Below are positions 8,475 through 16,466 of a stretch of 19,722 nt of DNA, piece after piece. The notes under the pieces are model-generated. The model was not told the origin of the DNA, made no database searches, and worked only from the letters and a program-made list of their open reading frames with translations. Numbering within the stretch: position 1 is the stretch's first letter; every line of letters begins with the position of its first letter. The DNA lies in contig CAYRTD010000072.1 of NCBI GenBank assembly GCA_964426915.1, positions 1 to 19,722 of the forward strand, in the 5' to 3' direction. Origin of the DNA: CAYRTD01 sp964426915. GTDB lineage: Bacteria > Bacteroidota > Bacteroidia > Bacteroidales > GCA-2748055. The translations under genes were made by a program, and so were the position numbers.

Positions 8475-8613
8475 GTGTCCGTCCATAATGTCCGATATCT
8501 GCGTTGCTGCAAAAATTTTAAATCCTCAAATACATTAGTATACTGCGGTTTAAAATTTTTGCGCGCCTTGATCTCGAACATTATGATCCAGACACCCGAC
8601 TTTATTGACAAAC
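8475..8613. mobile_element. Complete small repeat element (MITE-like), copy C
   Basis: This is the only copy with both arms. The left end gtgtccgtccataatgtccg and the reverse complement of the right end, gtgtttgtcaataaagtcgg, are imperfect terminal inverted repeats. The element is bracketed by an 8-base direct repeat, actcatta, at 8467-8474 and 8614-8621, consistent with a target duplication. Internally gcaaaaattttaaa (8509-8522) pairs perfectly with 8549-8562, and the flanking bases and loop are partly complementary too, so most of the element can form one long hairpin. The right arm (8561-8613) is the long-arm module seen at 21, 155 and 19656. It codes for nothing plausible. It ends 11 bases before the lipoprotein start codon. 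Confidence 0.75.
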
Positions 8614-8624
8614 ACTCATTAGCT

Positions 8625-10184
8625 ATGAAAATGAATCTTCGCCATTACCTGTACCTGCCAATATTTCTTCTTATATTCCTTTTTGTGAATTCATGTCAGA
8701 GGCCTTCAAAAACCACTTTTGTATTTATCCCGGAAACTGCCTATACAGTTGTGACCATGCATCCCGGTAATTTATTGGAAAAGGGCAAATTAACCGAGCT
8801 TGATTTCCTTAAGGAGGGAACATCCAGATCTGAGCTCGCCGAAAGGATCATGAATGATCCGGAATCCTCAGGAATCGATATGGATAATTACTCTAACTTC
8901 TTTCTTTTCGGGAAAGACCCTTCATACGGAGGATTTGTTGTGGGTGTAGATAATAAAAAGAAATTTGAGAATACCATAAATGATCTGGAGCTGGAGGCAG
9001 ATCAGGAGTTCGAAAGAGGTAAACTCGGAAAATATGATCTGATAAGCCTTGATGCCGGTATTGCCCTTTATGACAACTCAGTGGCCCTGATACTTTTCAG
9101 CATGGGAAGATGGGGCGATGACCTGGAGGAAATAGCAGAAAAGCTTATCAATCTTGAAAAAGAAGATCAAATACTTTCTGATAAAGATTTTAACAGGTTC
9201 CTTGGAAAACAAAAAGACATCAATGCCTGGTTTACTTCAACCAATATAAAAGGAATGGGACAGTTGGGTGATGCGATGGATCTTCTCGGCGGACTTAAAA
9301 ATAATTACGGGCATGCATTCCTTGAATTCAAAAAAGGGTCGGTGATACTTACAACCAACCTGAGGTTCAATCAATCTATGGAGGAGACCATTGAGAAATT
9401 TAATTTTCTTGATAAAAATGCAATACATGCTCTCCTGGAATACATGCCTTCCAAAGACCTAGTCTTTATTGGAAATACCAATGTAGATTCTAAAAAAATA
9501 ATCGATCTCCTGAAATTCATAAATAAAGATTTTAACAGGGTACTGGAGGATATGACAAAAACTCTCGGGATGGATGAAGATGCTATCAGAAATGCTTTCA
9601 GCGGAGAAATGGCCTTTAGTATAAATGGGGTAAACAGGTTTAATTTTGAGGATAAAGATATGGATGAAGATTTTGATTTTGAAAAGGATATACTCGTTGT
9701 TACCGGTGCCACAAGAATGAAAAATGAAATACTCTTCCGCAAATTCCTGGATATGGCAGAAGAAAAAGGTGCCGTACAGGAAAAAAACGGTTATTACATG
9801 GTAAAAAACAAGGGTATTCCTGCATACATGGTATTGAACAATAAAGATCTCGTTGTATCAAATAAAGAGGAAACCATTAAGGAAATCACCGAAAAAGGAA
9901 GAATGGAGGATAATGTAACAAAAGCAGAATACAGTGAAATTCTTACCAATAATCCAATCTGCTTTTATCTGAATCTCGATGCATCATCCTATTCGCATGA
10001 AATGCAGGAATTCATTGACAGGGAAATGAATGAAAAGCTGGAAATGGGACTTGAAACATTTGGGGCAAGTCTTAAATCTCTTTCATTTTCTGCCAACCTG
10101 GAAGAATGGGAATTAAGAATGGACCTTAATGAAGATGATAATTATAGCTTGTATACCTTATTACGTGAGGTTGACAGACTCTAA
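8625..10184 (+). CDS. DUF4836-like lipoprotein
   Basis: A 519-residue predicted lipoprotein. The frame stays open 50 codons further upstream, but those codons are repeat element C, so I place the start at the ATG at 8625 (8631 is possible). There a signal peptide begins with the lipobox FVNSC at Cys24. The mature part starts with FIPETAYTVVTMHPGNLLEKGK, the N-terminal pattern I associate with DUF4836 proteins of Bacteroidota, and continues with alternating helical and beta segments and an acidic patch (DKDMDEDFDFEKD). No enzyme motif is visible. The ABC ATPase gene starts 15 bases downstream and the permease 3 bases after that, so the three are probably one operon and the lipoprotein may work with the transporter. 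The molecular function is unknown. Confidence 0.7.
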   Translation: MKMNLRHYLYLPIFLLIFLFVNSCQRPSKTTFVFIPETAYTVVTMHPGNLLEKGKLTELDFLKEGTSRSELAERIMNDPESSGIDMDNYSNFFLFGKDPSYGGFVVGVDNKKKFENTINDLELEADQEFERGKLGKYDLISLDAGIALYDNSVALILFSMGRWGDDLEEIAEKLINLEKEDQILSDKDFNRFLGKQKDINAWFTSTNIKGMGQLGDAMDLLGGLKNNYGHAFLEFKKGSVILTTNLRFNQSMEETIEKFNFLDKNAIHALLEYMPSKDLVFIGNTNVDSKKIIDLLKFINKDFNRVLEDMTKTLGMDEDAIRNAFSGEMAFSINGVNRFNFEDKDMDEDFDFEKDILVVTGATRMKNEILFRKFLDMAEEKGAVQEKNGYYMVKNKGIPAYMVLNNKDLVVSNKEETIKEITEKGRMEDNVTKAEYSEILTNNPICFYLNLDASSYSHEMQEFIDREMNEKLEMGLETFGASLKSLSFSANLEEWELRMDLNEDDNYSLYTLLREVDRL

Positions 10185-10199
10185 GTATAAAATTAAAGG

Positions 10200-10847
10200 A
10201 TGATAATTGAATTAAAAGGACTGATTCCGCTTCCTCTCAAAGAGATCGATCACAACGACTCTGATTTATGGGAGGCGGAATCAATAATTTTTAAACCGGG
10301 TGAATATATTTTTCTTTTTGCAGATTCCGGTAAAGGCAAAACAAGCCTGCTATCCATAATATATGGATTGCGAAAGGACTACCAGGGGAATGTTCTTCTG
10401 GACGGAAAAGATCTTTCTGCAATGAGTTTAAAAGAACTATCTGAATTAAGAAAGAAAAAAATCAGCTACATATTCCAGGGCCTTGAACTCTTTGATGAGC
10501 TCACGGCCCTGGAAAATATTATGCTAAAAAACCGGCAGACGGGTTTTAAATCCACTGAAGAGATTCAGGAGATGGCGATAAAGCTTGGCATTTCAAATTT
10601 TATGCACCGGAAAGCCGGTATTCTCTCCTTCGGGCAGAAGCAGCGGGTAGCCATTATAAGAGCCTTATGTCAGCCTTTTGAATTTCTTCTGGCGGATGAG
10701 GTTTTTTCCCACCTTGACAGAAATATCAGAGAAAATGGATTCGACCTGCTCAGGGAAGAGTTAGAGAAACAAAAAGCCGGACTGCTATTCACCAGTCTTG
10801 GTGAGCACAAAAACAATCCCATATTTACTAATAAGTACAGGGTATAA
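10200..10847 (+). CDS. ABC transporter ATP-binding protein, LolD/MacB-like, with divergent motifs
   Basis: A 215-residue nucleotide-binding subunit of the size of LolD. Walker A is ADSGKGKTS (41-49), lacking the usual first Gly. The Q-loop is IFQ (Q93), the signature LSFGQ (142-146, Phe instead of Gly), and Walker B LLADE (D166, E167) keeps the catalytic Glu. The position of the switch histidine, usually following the Thr of a VTH-type motif, is Ser199 in LLFTSL; a His sits four residues later. The essential Lys47, Thr48, Asp166 and Glu167 remain, so ATP binding is likely, but turnover may be slow or altered. It lies between a lipoprotein and a MacB-like permease, suggesting a type VII (mechanotransmission) ABC system acting on envelope lipoproteins, exported molecules or signalling. 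The substrate is unknown. Confidence 0.85.
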   Translation: MIIELKGLIPLPLKEIDHNDSDLWEAESIIFKPGEYIFLFADSGKGKTSLLSIIYGLRKDYQGNVLLDGKDLSAMSLKELSELRKKKISYIFQGLELFDELTALENIMLKNRQTGFKSTEEIQEMAIKLGISNFMHRKAGILSFGQKQRVAIIRALCQPFEFLLADEVFSHLDRNIRENGFDLLREELEKQKAGLLFTSLGEHKNNPIFTNKYRV

Positions 10848-10850
10848 ATA

Positions 10851-12032
10851 ATGATTGGGAGTTTAATACGGAAAAATTACAGCAGCATTCAGATCTTTGG
10901 GGCTTCAGTAGGGGCTCTGGCAGGTTTGGTATTGTTGCTCTCTGCAGGTCAGTTCTACATTGAAATGGATAATGTAATGCAGGAAAACAGAGACCTTATC
11001 GATCCCGAATATATAGTCATTAACAAGCAAATATCTTTCCTTGAAACCTTTAATATCCGGGAGGCAACATTTTCCGAAAAGGAAATCATAGAAATCAGGG
11101 AACAATCATGGTCCGAAAAAGTAACAGGTTTCATATCCAACCAGTTTGCTCTGAGTGCTTTTACAGATAGTGAACGTTTTCCGGATTTCTATACCGACTT
11201 ATTTTTCGAGGCCATACCTGATGAATATTTGGATGTTAAAGATGAAAACTGGAAATGGAAGCCCGGAAACAGGACAATCCCAATAATCCTTCCCCGGGAA
11301 TATCTTAATCTATATAATTTTGGTTTCGCTCCCAGTCAGGGTTTACCACAGATATCGCCCCGCACCGTCAGCATGGCCGGATTTACCATCAATATCCGTG
11401 GGAAAGGCAAATCTCAGGAATTCAGGGGAAAGATCACAGGATTCTCCAACAGGGTCAACAGTATTCTTGTACCATATGAATTTCTGAAATGGGCAAATGA
11501 AAAATTCGGTTTTCAGGATAAGGAGAAAATCTCAAGGCTTGTAATTGTGACAAAAGACCCGACCAATCCTGAAATCGTCTCTTTCCTCGAAAAGAAAGGA
11601 TATGAAACGATAAAGGAAAAACTGAAAAGCAGCAGGCTCAATATTATCCTTAAATTCATCATTTCATTTTTAGGGTCTCTCGGCTTTTTCATAATTTTCC
11701 TTGCATTTATGGTTTTTGTGCTGAGCTTCCAGTTAATGATAGCACGTTCTTCTGAAAATATCCGGAAATTAAAGTGGATCGGATACCATCACCTTGAAAT
11801 TAGCAGGCCGTATATCATGAATTTTACATTTATATTGCTCATCCTTTGCGTATTCACTATAATTTTACTTTATGTATTGAAGTCCCTGCTTGATAATTAT
11901 ATAAGTGGGTGGGGAATAGAACTGACGGATGGATTTCATCCCTGGGTCATTGCAGGAGGAATGGGGCTGGTGCTGTCGATCTTTACGGTCAATGCTTTTG
12001 CTATTATCAGACAAACCAGAAACATTAAATAG
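10851..12032 (+). CDS. FtsX/MacB-like ABC transporter permease
   Basis: A 393-residue membrane protein with the topology of MacB/LolC/FtsX permeases: one N-terminal transmembrane helix (about 14-33), a large extracytoplasmic domain of roughly 230 residues, then three helices (about 265-297, 323-344 and 364-386). The segment between the second and third helices (RSSENIRKLKWIGYHHLEI) resembles the cytoplasmic coupling region of this family, where a KxLGxxxxxI pattern is usual. It begins 3 bases after the ATPase stop, so the two are surely co-transcribed and probably form a homodimeric transporter. Its stop codon TAG abuts repeat copy D, and I see no terminator after it. The low-similarity periplasmic domain gives no clue to substrate. 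Confidence 0.82.
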   Translation: MIGSLIRKNYSSIQIFGASVGALAGLVLLLSAGQFYIEMDNVMQENRDLIDPEYIVINKQISFLETFNIREATFSEKEIIEIREQSWSEKVTGFISNQFALSAFTDSERFPDFYTDLFFEAIPDEYLDVKDENWKWKPGNRTIPIILPREYLNLYNFGFAPSQGLPQISPRTVSMAGFTINIRGKGKSQEFRGKITGFSNRVNSILVPYEFLKWANEKFGFQDKEKISRLVIVTKDPTNPEIVSFLEKKGYETIKEKLKSSRLNIILKFIISFLGSLGFFIIFLAFMVFVLSFQLMIARSSENIRKLKWIGYHHLEISRPYIMNFTFILLILCVFTIILLYVLKSLLDNYISGWGIELTDGFHPWVIAGGMGLVLSIFTVNAFAIIRQTRNIK

Positions 12033-12066
12033 AGTCTGTCCATAATGTCCGATATCAAGGCGCGCC
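12033..12066 (+). repeat. Interspersed palindromic repeat, copy D (short arm)
   Basis: The sequence runs agtctgtccataatgtccg then atatcaaggcgcgc and begins at the base after the permease stop codon. Its first half matches the left arm of copy C at 8475. Its end (atcaaggcgcgc) matches the reverse complement of copies A and C. It equals the long arm with the block between its two ata repeats removed, apart from two base differences. No second arm follows, so this is a partial copy. The next bases (about 12064-12080) match no other copy. Confidence 0.75.
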
Positions 12067-12155
12067 CGCTTGGTGGGGAAATTGCTGGCAATAATCTTTT
12101 TAATAAAACTTGCATCTGGAAGTATTCTTTCCTAACATCAATAAAAAAAAATAAA

Positions 12156-12163
12156 TACATTTG
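12156..12163 (+). promoter_or_regulatory. Candidate promoter -7 box for the small membrane protein
   Basis: TACATTTG fits the Bacteroidota -7 consensus TAnnTTTG exactly and lies 22 bases before the TTG start at 12186. I see no clear -33 TTTG. It would make this gene a transcription unit separate from the ABC operon and would support the TTG start. Confidence 0.4.
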
Positions 12164-12185
12164 GGAAAAGTAAAAGCAAAAGCAC

Positions 12186-12674
12186 TTGAAAGAGGTATCC
12201 GTCATACTGCTTAGCAGCGTCAAATTTGCAATGATCTTTCCACTTGCCATCCTTGAGTATAAAATGGGGATCTTAAAAACGATGTTATTGACAAATCTGG
12301 GGGGGCTTCTCGGGATCTTTTTTTTCAGTTATATTGCTGATATACTAATTCATTTATGGAAAAAGCATATCAGCATTCATATAAGAAAATACCGTGAAAA
12401 AAGGGGTTATAACCCGAAGAAGAAAAAAATTTTCACCCGGAAAAACCGCCGGATTATAAATATCAGAAGTAAATACGGGCTTATCGGAATCGCATTTGCC
12501 ACACCCGTAATTCTCTCGATCCCGCTTGGAACATTCTTAATAGTTAGATATTTTGGGAAAAAACCGGCTACGCTCTCCTGGCTTGCAGCAGCTAACCTGG
12601 TCTGGTCTTTTATTTACGTGATTTTTTACACCTTTTTGTATGAATTTTACCTGGAGATCTTTGCGACTGTTTGA
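12186..12674 (+). CDS. Small basic integral membrane protein, distantly Sm_multidrug_ex-like
   Basis: A 162-residue protein with about four transmembrane segments (5-24, 33-54, 99-123 and 129-153). A very basic loop (about 58-98, rich in Lys and Arg) separates the two pairs and is probably cytoplasmic. The second half, with YGLIGIAFATPVILSIPLGT and the NLVWSFIY segment, loosely resembles the COG2426/PF06695 'small multidrug export' family, but I would not rest a function on it. The start is uncertain: TTG at 12186 follows an in-frame stop at 12171, while the first ATG (12228) would cut into the first membrane segment. A promoter-like box at 12156 favours TTG. It converges on radC with only 7 bases between the stops and no visible terminator, so the two transcripts probably overlap at their 3' ends. 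Confidence 0.65.
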   Translation: MKEVSVILLSSVKFAMIFPLAILEYKMGILKTMLLTNLGGLLGIFFFSYIADILIHLWKKHISIHIRKYREKRGYNPKKKKIFTRKNRRIINIRSKYGLIGIAFATPVILSIPLGTFLIVRYFGKKPATLSWLAAANLVWSFIYVIFYTFLYEFYLEIFATV

Positions 12675-12681
12675 TCCGGCT

Positions 12682-13374
12682 TTATATTTTCCCTTCATCC
12701 GAAAAACTATAATATTGAGTGTCTGCAATAATGATGTGATCCAGAAGGTTGATATCCATGGTGGAAGCTGCCGATTTTAGTTTCTCTGTGATCCTGATGT
12801 CGGCCTGACTCGGACGTGTATTGCCCGAGGGGTGATTATGACAGACAATGATGGCAGAAGCAAGACGACTCAAAGCCTTATTCAAAATAATTTTTGTATC
12901 AATAACAGTTCCGCTGGTTCCCCCCTTGCTTATGCAGACATTTTCGATAAGCCGGTTTGAGCGGTTCAGGAGCATAATCCAAAACTCCTCGTGAGGAAGG
13001 TCGCCAAGAAGCGGCTGAAAGATCCTGAAACTATCCTTACTCGAGCTTATCTGTATTTTCTGAACCGGATCTGAATATTTTCTTCTTCTGCCAAGTTCAA
13101 GAGCTGCCAGAATCACAATTGCTTTTGCATTTCCTATCCCCTTAATCTTTGTCAGATCCTCAATTGTCATTTTCCCGAGTTCCACAAGATTATTAGAAAA
13201 TGAAAACAGAAGTTGTCGGGATAATTCCAGGGCAGATTTATTGCGAGTGCCCGAGCCTATCAAAATAGCAATTATTTCTGCATCACTAAGATTTTCAACT
13301 CCTTTCTTTAGTAATTTTTCTCTCGGTCGGTCCTCTACCGCCCAGTTTTTAATGCTAAGATTTTTGTATTCCAT
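12682..13374 (-). CDS. radC: RadC-family JAB/MPN domain protein
   Basis: A 230-residue full-length RadC. The N-terminal part has KLLKKGVENLSDAEIIAILIGSG split over residues 21-42 and a helix-hairpin-helix (IKGIGNAKAIVILAALELGRR, about 77-97). The C-terminal JAMM-type metal site shows Glu130, HNHPSG (H179, H181, S183) and Asp192, with the family's TSGTVIDTKIILNKAL stretch just before. Despite the name, a role in DNA repair is not proven for this family; the domain is predicted to be a metallohydrolase. It starts at ATG 13374 and has its own spacer upstream, after the rpsT terminator, so it is probably transcribed alone. Confidence 0.95.
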   Translation of the reverse strand: MEYKNLSIKNWAVEDRPREKLLKKGVENLSDAEIIAILIGSGTRNKSALELSRQLLFSFSNNLVELGKMTIEDLTKIKGIGNAKAIVILAALELGRRRKYSDPVQKIQISSSKDSFRIFQPLLGDLPHEEFWIMLLNRSNRLIENVCISKGGTSGTVIDTKIILNKALSRLASAIIVCHNHPSGNTRPSQADIRITEKLKSAASTMDINLLDHIIIADTQYYSFSDEGKI

Positions 13375-13552
13375 AACGTAAGGTACTTTATACTTTATGG
13401 AAAAAATGAGAAAATCTCAGCGTTTTATACTGTAAGATACTGATAATCTATCGCTTTAGTCAGTCCTGTTCATACCTCAATTTTGAGCAGATACATACGT
13501 CGAAACCCGACGATATAGCATTATATATTTCAATGGAACCGGACATAAAGGC
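13375..13552. other. Spacer upstream of radC
   Basis: No gene is visible in this AT-rich stretch between radC and the rpsT terminator. There is a small hairpin, cgtcg-aaacc-cgacg (about 13499-13513). No exact minus-strand TAnnTTTG box was found, so the radC promoter is not located. Confidence 0.5.
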
Positions 13553-13580
13553 AAAAAAAAACCACCCCGTTCCGGGGTGG
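13553..13580 (-). terminator. Intrinsic terminator of rpsT
   Basis: Read on the minus strand: an 8-base-pair GC-rich stem (ccaccccg 13562-13569 with cggggtgg 13573-13580), a three-base loop, then a run of nine T (A run 13553-13561). It lies 33 bases after the rpsT stop. This is the strongest terminator in the window. Confidence 0.92.
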
Positions 13581-13612
13581 CTGAAATTAGTATTTATCTT
13601 GTTATATTTTTC

Positions 13613-13870
13613 TTATCCGGAAAGTCCTGTCACATGCTTATTCAGGCTTGACTTGAGGTTTGCCGCTTTATTCTTATGAATGACTTTCTTTTTTACAAGC
13701 TTGTCGAGTAATGAGGTAACAGAGGGATATAACTTCTCCGCTTCCTCTCTCTCTGTTGTACCTCTTAAGGTTTTTAAAGCTTTACGCATGGTTCTTGCAT
13801 AATAATGATTGGATAACCTGCGTGTTTCACTTTGTCTCATTCTTTTCTTTGCTGACGGATGATTTGCCAT
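13613..13870 (-). CDS. rpsT: Small ribosomal subunit protein bS20
   Basis: An 85-residue, very basic, helical protein with the family's opening MANHPSAKKRMRQSETRRLSN, the ARTMRKALKTL segment and the late KKKVIHKNKAANLKSSLNKHV segment. Length and motifs are those of bS20, which binds 16S rRNA early in 30S assembly. It stands alone: a promoter-like box lies about 50 bases upstream and a strong terminator downstream. In other bacteria S20 regulates its own translation; the roughly 45-base leader here shows no obvious conserved structure. Confidence 0.97.
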   Translation of the reverse strand: MANHPSAKKRMRQSETRRLSNHYYARTMRKALKTLRGTTEREEAEKLYPSVTSLLDKLVKKKVIHKNKAANLKSSLNKHVTGLSG

Positions 13871-13919
13871 TATATTAGTCTTTTAAATATTTCAGTTCTG
13901 TTTAACAAAAAACGGGTTG

Positions 13920-13927
13920 CAAAAATA
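13920..13927 (-). promoter_or_regulatory. Candidate promoter -7 box of rpsT
   Basis: On the minus strand this reads TATTTTTG, an exact match to TAnnTTTG. It lies 50 bases upstream of the rpsT start and would give a leader of roughly 45 bases. The -33 region is AT-rich without a clear TTTG. Independent transcription is expected for a ribosomal protein gene with its own terminator. Confidence 0.45.
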
Positions 13928-14015
13928 AGGAATATATTTAATTATAAAAAGATTTTTATTAATTATTTCAAAACAAGTGAATTTGCCTCTAAGGTTGATT
14001 TACAGATCAATGGAT

Positions 14016-14507
14016 TTATGAAAATGCATCATACTTCCCGGGCAGGTTTTTATCAGGACATTCATCCAGCAATTCCCCTGGTGTTTTCCCCAGCACAGGA
14101 TGTATAAAACCAGAAGCAATTTCAATTAGCGGCACCAGGGTGAAGGCTCTCAGATGGAGTCTGGGATGAGGAATGACAAGGTCTTTTTCATAAATTATTT
14201 CTTTTCCATAAAAAAGAATATCAATATCCAGGGATCTGTCTTCGTACTCGGGGCTTTTTTTCTTCCTTCCCGATTGTTTTTCAATTTCTTTCAGGAAGCT
14301 GAGTAATTCCTGCGGACCTAATTCGGTCTCAACTCTCAGGCACTGATTCAAAAATGAGCTTTCACTCTGGTAACCCCATGGGATGGATTCGTAAACCGAT
14401 GATGTAGAATCGATTTTCATCCGTGATTGTATGCGATTACGGGCAAACCTCAGAAAAGCGTTGCGGTCACCGAGGTTGCTTCCGGTTAATAAATAGACAT
14501 CTTTCAT
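14016..14507 (-). CDS. folK: 2-amino-4-hydroxy-6-hydroxymethyldihydropteridine pyrophosphokinase
   Basis: A 163-residue HPPK, normal for the monofunctional enzyme. It transfers pyrophosphate from ATP to 6-hydroxymethyl-7,8-dihydropterin in folate synthesis. Motifs: GSNLGDR (9-15), SVYESIPWGY with FLNQC (substrate pocket), and EDRSLDIDILFYG, whose R91, D94 and D96 correspond to the conserved Arg and the two metal-binding Asp. IPHPRLHLRAFTLVPL closes the active site. No other folate genes are adjacent. It diverges from sppA across 102 bases and is followed by rpsT on the same strand after 145 bases. Confidence 0.96.
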   Translation of the reverse strand: MKDVYLLTGSNLGDRNAFLRFARNRIQSRMKIDSTSSVYESIPWGYQSESSFLNQCLRVETELGPQELLSFLKEIEKQSGRKKKSPEYEDRSLDIDILFYGKEIIYEKDLVIPHPRLHLRAFTLVPLIEIASGFIHPVLGKTPGELLDECPDKNLPGKYDAFS

Positions 14508-14533
14508 AAAGATTTAAGGTAAAATTAAGTTTA

Positions 14534-14558
14534 TTTGTTTAAATCATATTAATCTTTG
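14534..14558 (+). promoter_or_regulatory. Weak candidate promoter of sppA
   Basis: AATCTTTG (14551-14558) is one base from TAnnTTTG, with TTTG at 14534-14537 but at shorter spacing than usual. The sppA start is at 14610, so the leader would be about 50 bases and nearly all A/T. The real promoter must lie in this 102-base divergent region, but this placement is tentative. Confidence 0.25.
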
Positions 14559-14609
14559 TAACTTTATTGCTTAACACATCCCATTTATTTAACCAAAAAA
14601 AATAAAAAA

Positions 14610-16376
14610 ATGAAAGGATTTTTTAAATTTACGTTAGCATCTGTTTTAGGTGTTATTATCGGCCTGTTAATCTTTGTTTTCATCATAGCAGGCATAATAA
14701 GTTCAGCATCAAAAGAAAAAGCAGTCAGCCTTGAGGCCGGCACCGTGCTTTATACAGAATTCAGCGATCCCATTATTGACAGGCAACCCAAATCCCCTTT
14801 CGAAAATTTTAATCCCATGACCTTTAGCCCGGAAATGCGACTGGGTTTAGACATGATACTTGAAAATATTCAAAAGGCGAAGGATAATGAAAATATTTCC
14901 GGAATCGTAATGAATCTTGATATCGTGCCGGCGGGGATGGCTACACTCAATGAGATCAGAAATGCTCTGCTTGACTTTAAAAGTGAAGGGAAATTCATTA
15001 TGTGCTATTCCAGATTGTTTACTCAAAGCTCCTATTTTCTGGCCACTGCAGCAGATAAAATATATCTTACCCCGGAGGGCCAGCTTCCCCTGCTGGGAAT
15101 GAGTGCCGAAGTACTATTTTTTAAAAAAATGCTGGATAAGATCGGTGTCGAAATGCAGGTATTCAAACACGGAGAATACAAAGGAGCTGTTGAACCCTTG
15201 CTTTATGAAAGTTTAAGCGAAGAAAACCGTGAGCAGATACAGGAATACCTCAACTCATTATGGGCACATATGATTGATGAGATCGCTGAAACAAGGGATA
15301 TCCCTGCCGGCGAACTAAATAACTGGGCAAATAACCTGGAGGCCATAAATGCGGAAGATGCTCTCCGGAATAAACTTGTTGACGGACTGATCTATTATGA
15401 TGAATTTATTGATGAAATAAAAACACTTACCGATACTCCGGAAGAGGAAGATGTGAAAACAATTTCCTTTGCCAGGATGGATAAAGTTCCTAAAGAGCGT
15501 AAAGAAAAAGGTCTGGCCAAAGACAAGGTAGCTGTGGTATACGCCGCCGGTAATATTATTGATGGTGAAGGAGCCCCTGATATGATCGGTGGAGATAAAT
15601 TCTCAAAAACTATACGTAAAGCCAGGAGAGACAGTTCCATTAAAGCTATTGTACTAAGAGTTAATTCCGGCGGCGGTTCAGGACTTGCTTCGGATATAAT
15701 CTGGAGGGAAGTAAAACTGGCAGCAGAAGTAAAACCTGTAATTGCTTCTATGGGTGATGTGGCGGCGTCAGGTGGATATTACATTCTTGCTCCCGCTACA
15801 AGAATATTGGCAAATCCAAATACCATTACCGGATCTATTGGTGTATTTGGCGTGTGGCCCAATATAAAAGAATTAATGAATGAAAAGCTTGGAATAACCT
15901 CAGATATTGTTAAAACAAATGACCATGCTGATTTCGGATTTCCTCTCAAACCCCTGAATGATATTGAGCAGGAAAAATTATCCGAAGAGGTGGACAATTT
16001 TTATGAAGGATTCGTGAATGTAGTAGCAGAAGGCAGAGACATGAGTTATGAGGAAGTGGATGCCATTGCCCGCGGTCATGTATACAGTGGAGAAGATGCT
16101 CTTGAGATCGGGCTCATTGACGGATTCGGTGGGCTTGATGAAGCTATTAAACTGGCTGCCTCCGAATCGGGTCTGGAAACCTATCGCATTGTTAAACTTC
16201 CTGAAATAGAAGACCCTTTCCAAAAAATAATAAGCGATCTTACGGGAGGAAATACCAAGGTTGAAATCCTGAAAAATGAACTCGGCGAAAATTACTATTA
16301 TTATAAAAGACTTGAAGAAATTAAGTCGATGAAAGGAATACAGGCAAGGATGCCTTTTGAGCTAAGGATCAGATAA
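14610..16376 (+). CDS. sppA: Signal peptide peptidase SppA, 67K type
   Basis: A 588-residue two-domain membrane protease of the long (E. coli-like) type. One N-terminal transmembrane segment (about 8-31) anchors it, with the catalytic part outside the cytoplasm. It uses a Ser-Lys dyad split over the two domains: Lys191 in HGEYKGAVEP (matching the E. coli GxYKSAVEP site) and Ser357 in VNSGGGSGLASD. The usual VNSPGGS has Pro where this protein has Gly354. Other family blocks are present: GDVAASGGYYI, NTITGSIGVFG, and ARGHVYSGEDALEIGLIDGFGG. It should degrade signal peptides left in the membrane. It is transcribed away from folK and ends at a terminator, so it is a single-gene unit. Confidence 0.95.
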   Translation: MKGFFKFTLASVLGVIIGLLIFVFIIAGIISSASKEKAVSLEAGTVLYTEFSDPIIDRQPKSPFENFNPMTFSPEMRLGLDMILENIQKAKDNENISGIVMNLDIVPAGMATLNEIRNALLDFKSEGKFIMCYSRLFTQSSYFLATAADKIYLTPEGQLPLLGMSAEVLFFKKMLDKIGVEMQVFKHGEYKGAVEPLLYESLSEENREQIQEYLNSLWAHMIDEIAETRDIPAGELNNWANNLEAINAEDALRNKLVDGLIYYDEFIDEIKTLTDTPEEEDVKTISFARMDKVPKERKEKGLAKDKVAVVYAAGNIIDGEGAPDMIGGDKFSKTIRKARRDSSIKAIVLRVNSGGGSGLASDIIWREVKLAAEVKPVIASMGDVAASGGYYILAPATRILANPNTITGSIGVFGVWPNIKELMNEKLGITSDIVKTNDHADFGFPLKPLNDIEQEKLSEEVDNFYEGFVNVVAEGRDMSYEEVDAIARGHVYSGEDALEIGLIDGFGGLDEAIKLAASESGLETYRIVKLPEIEDPFQKIISDLTGGNTKVEILKNELGENYYYYKRLEEIKSMKGIQARMPFELRIR

Positions 16377-16403
16377 GAGTATATCCTAATAGATTTTACA
16401 TAA

Positions 16404-16439
16404 AATAGCGACGCCAGGAATGGACGTCGTTATTTTTTT
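16404..16439 (+). terminator. Intrinsic terminator of sppA
   Basis: The stem aatagcgacg (16404-16413) pairs with cgtcgttatt (16425-16434), ten pairs including one G-U, around an 11-base loop. A run of seven T follows (16433-16439). It lies 27 bases after the sppA stop and before the lpxK promoter box, separating the two units. Confidence 0.85.
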
Positions 16440-16466
16440 ATATCGGTCCGGCTTAAGGAATTTTAT

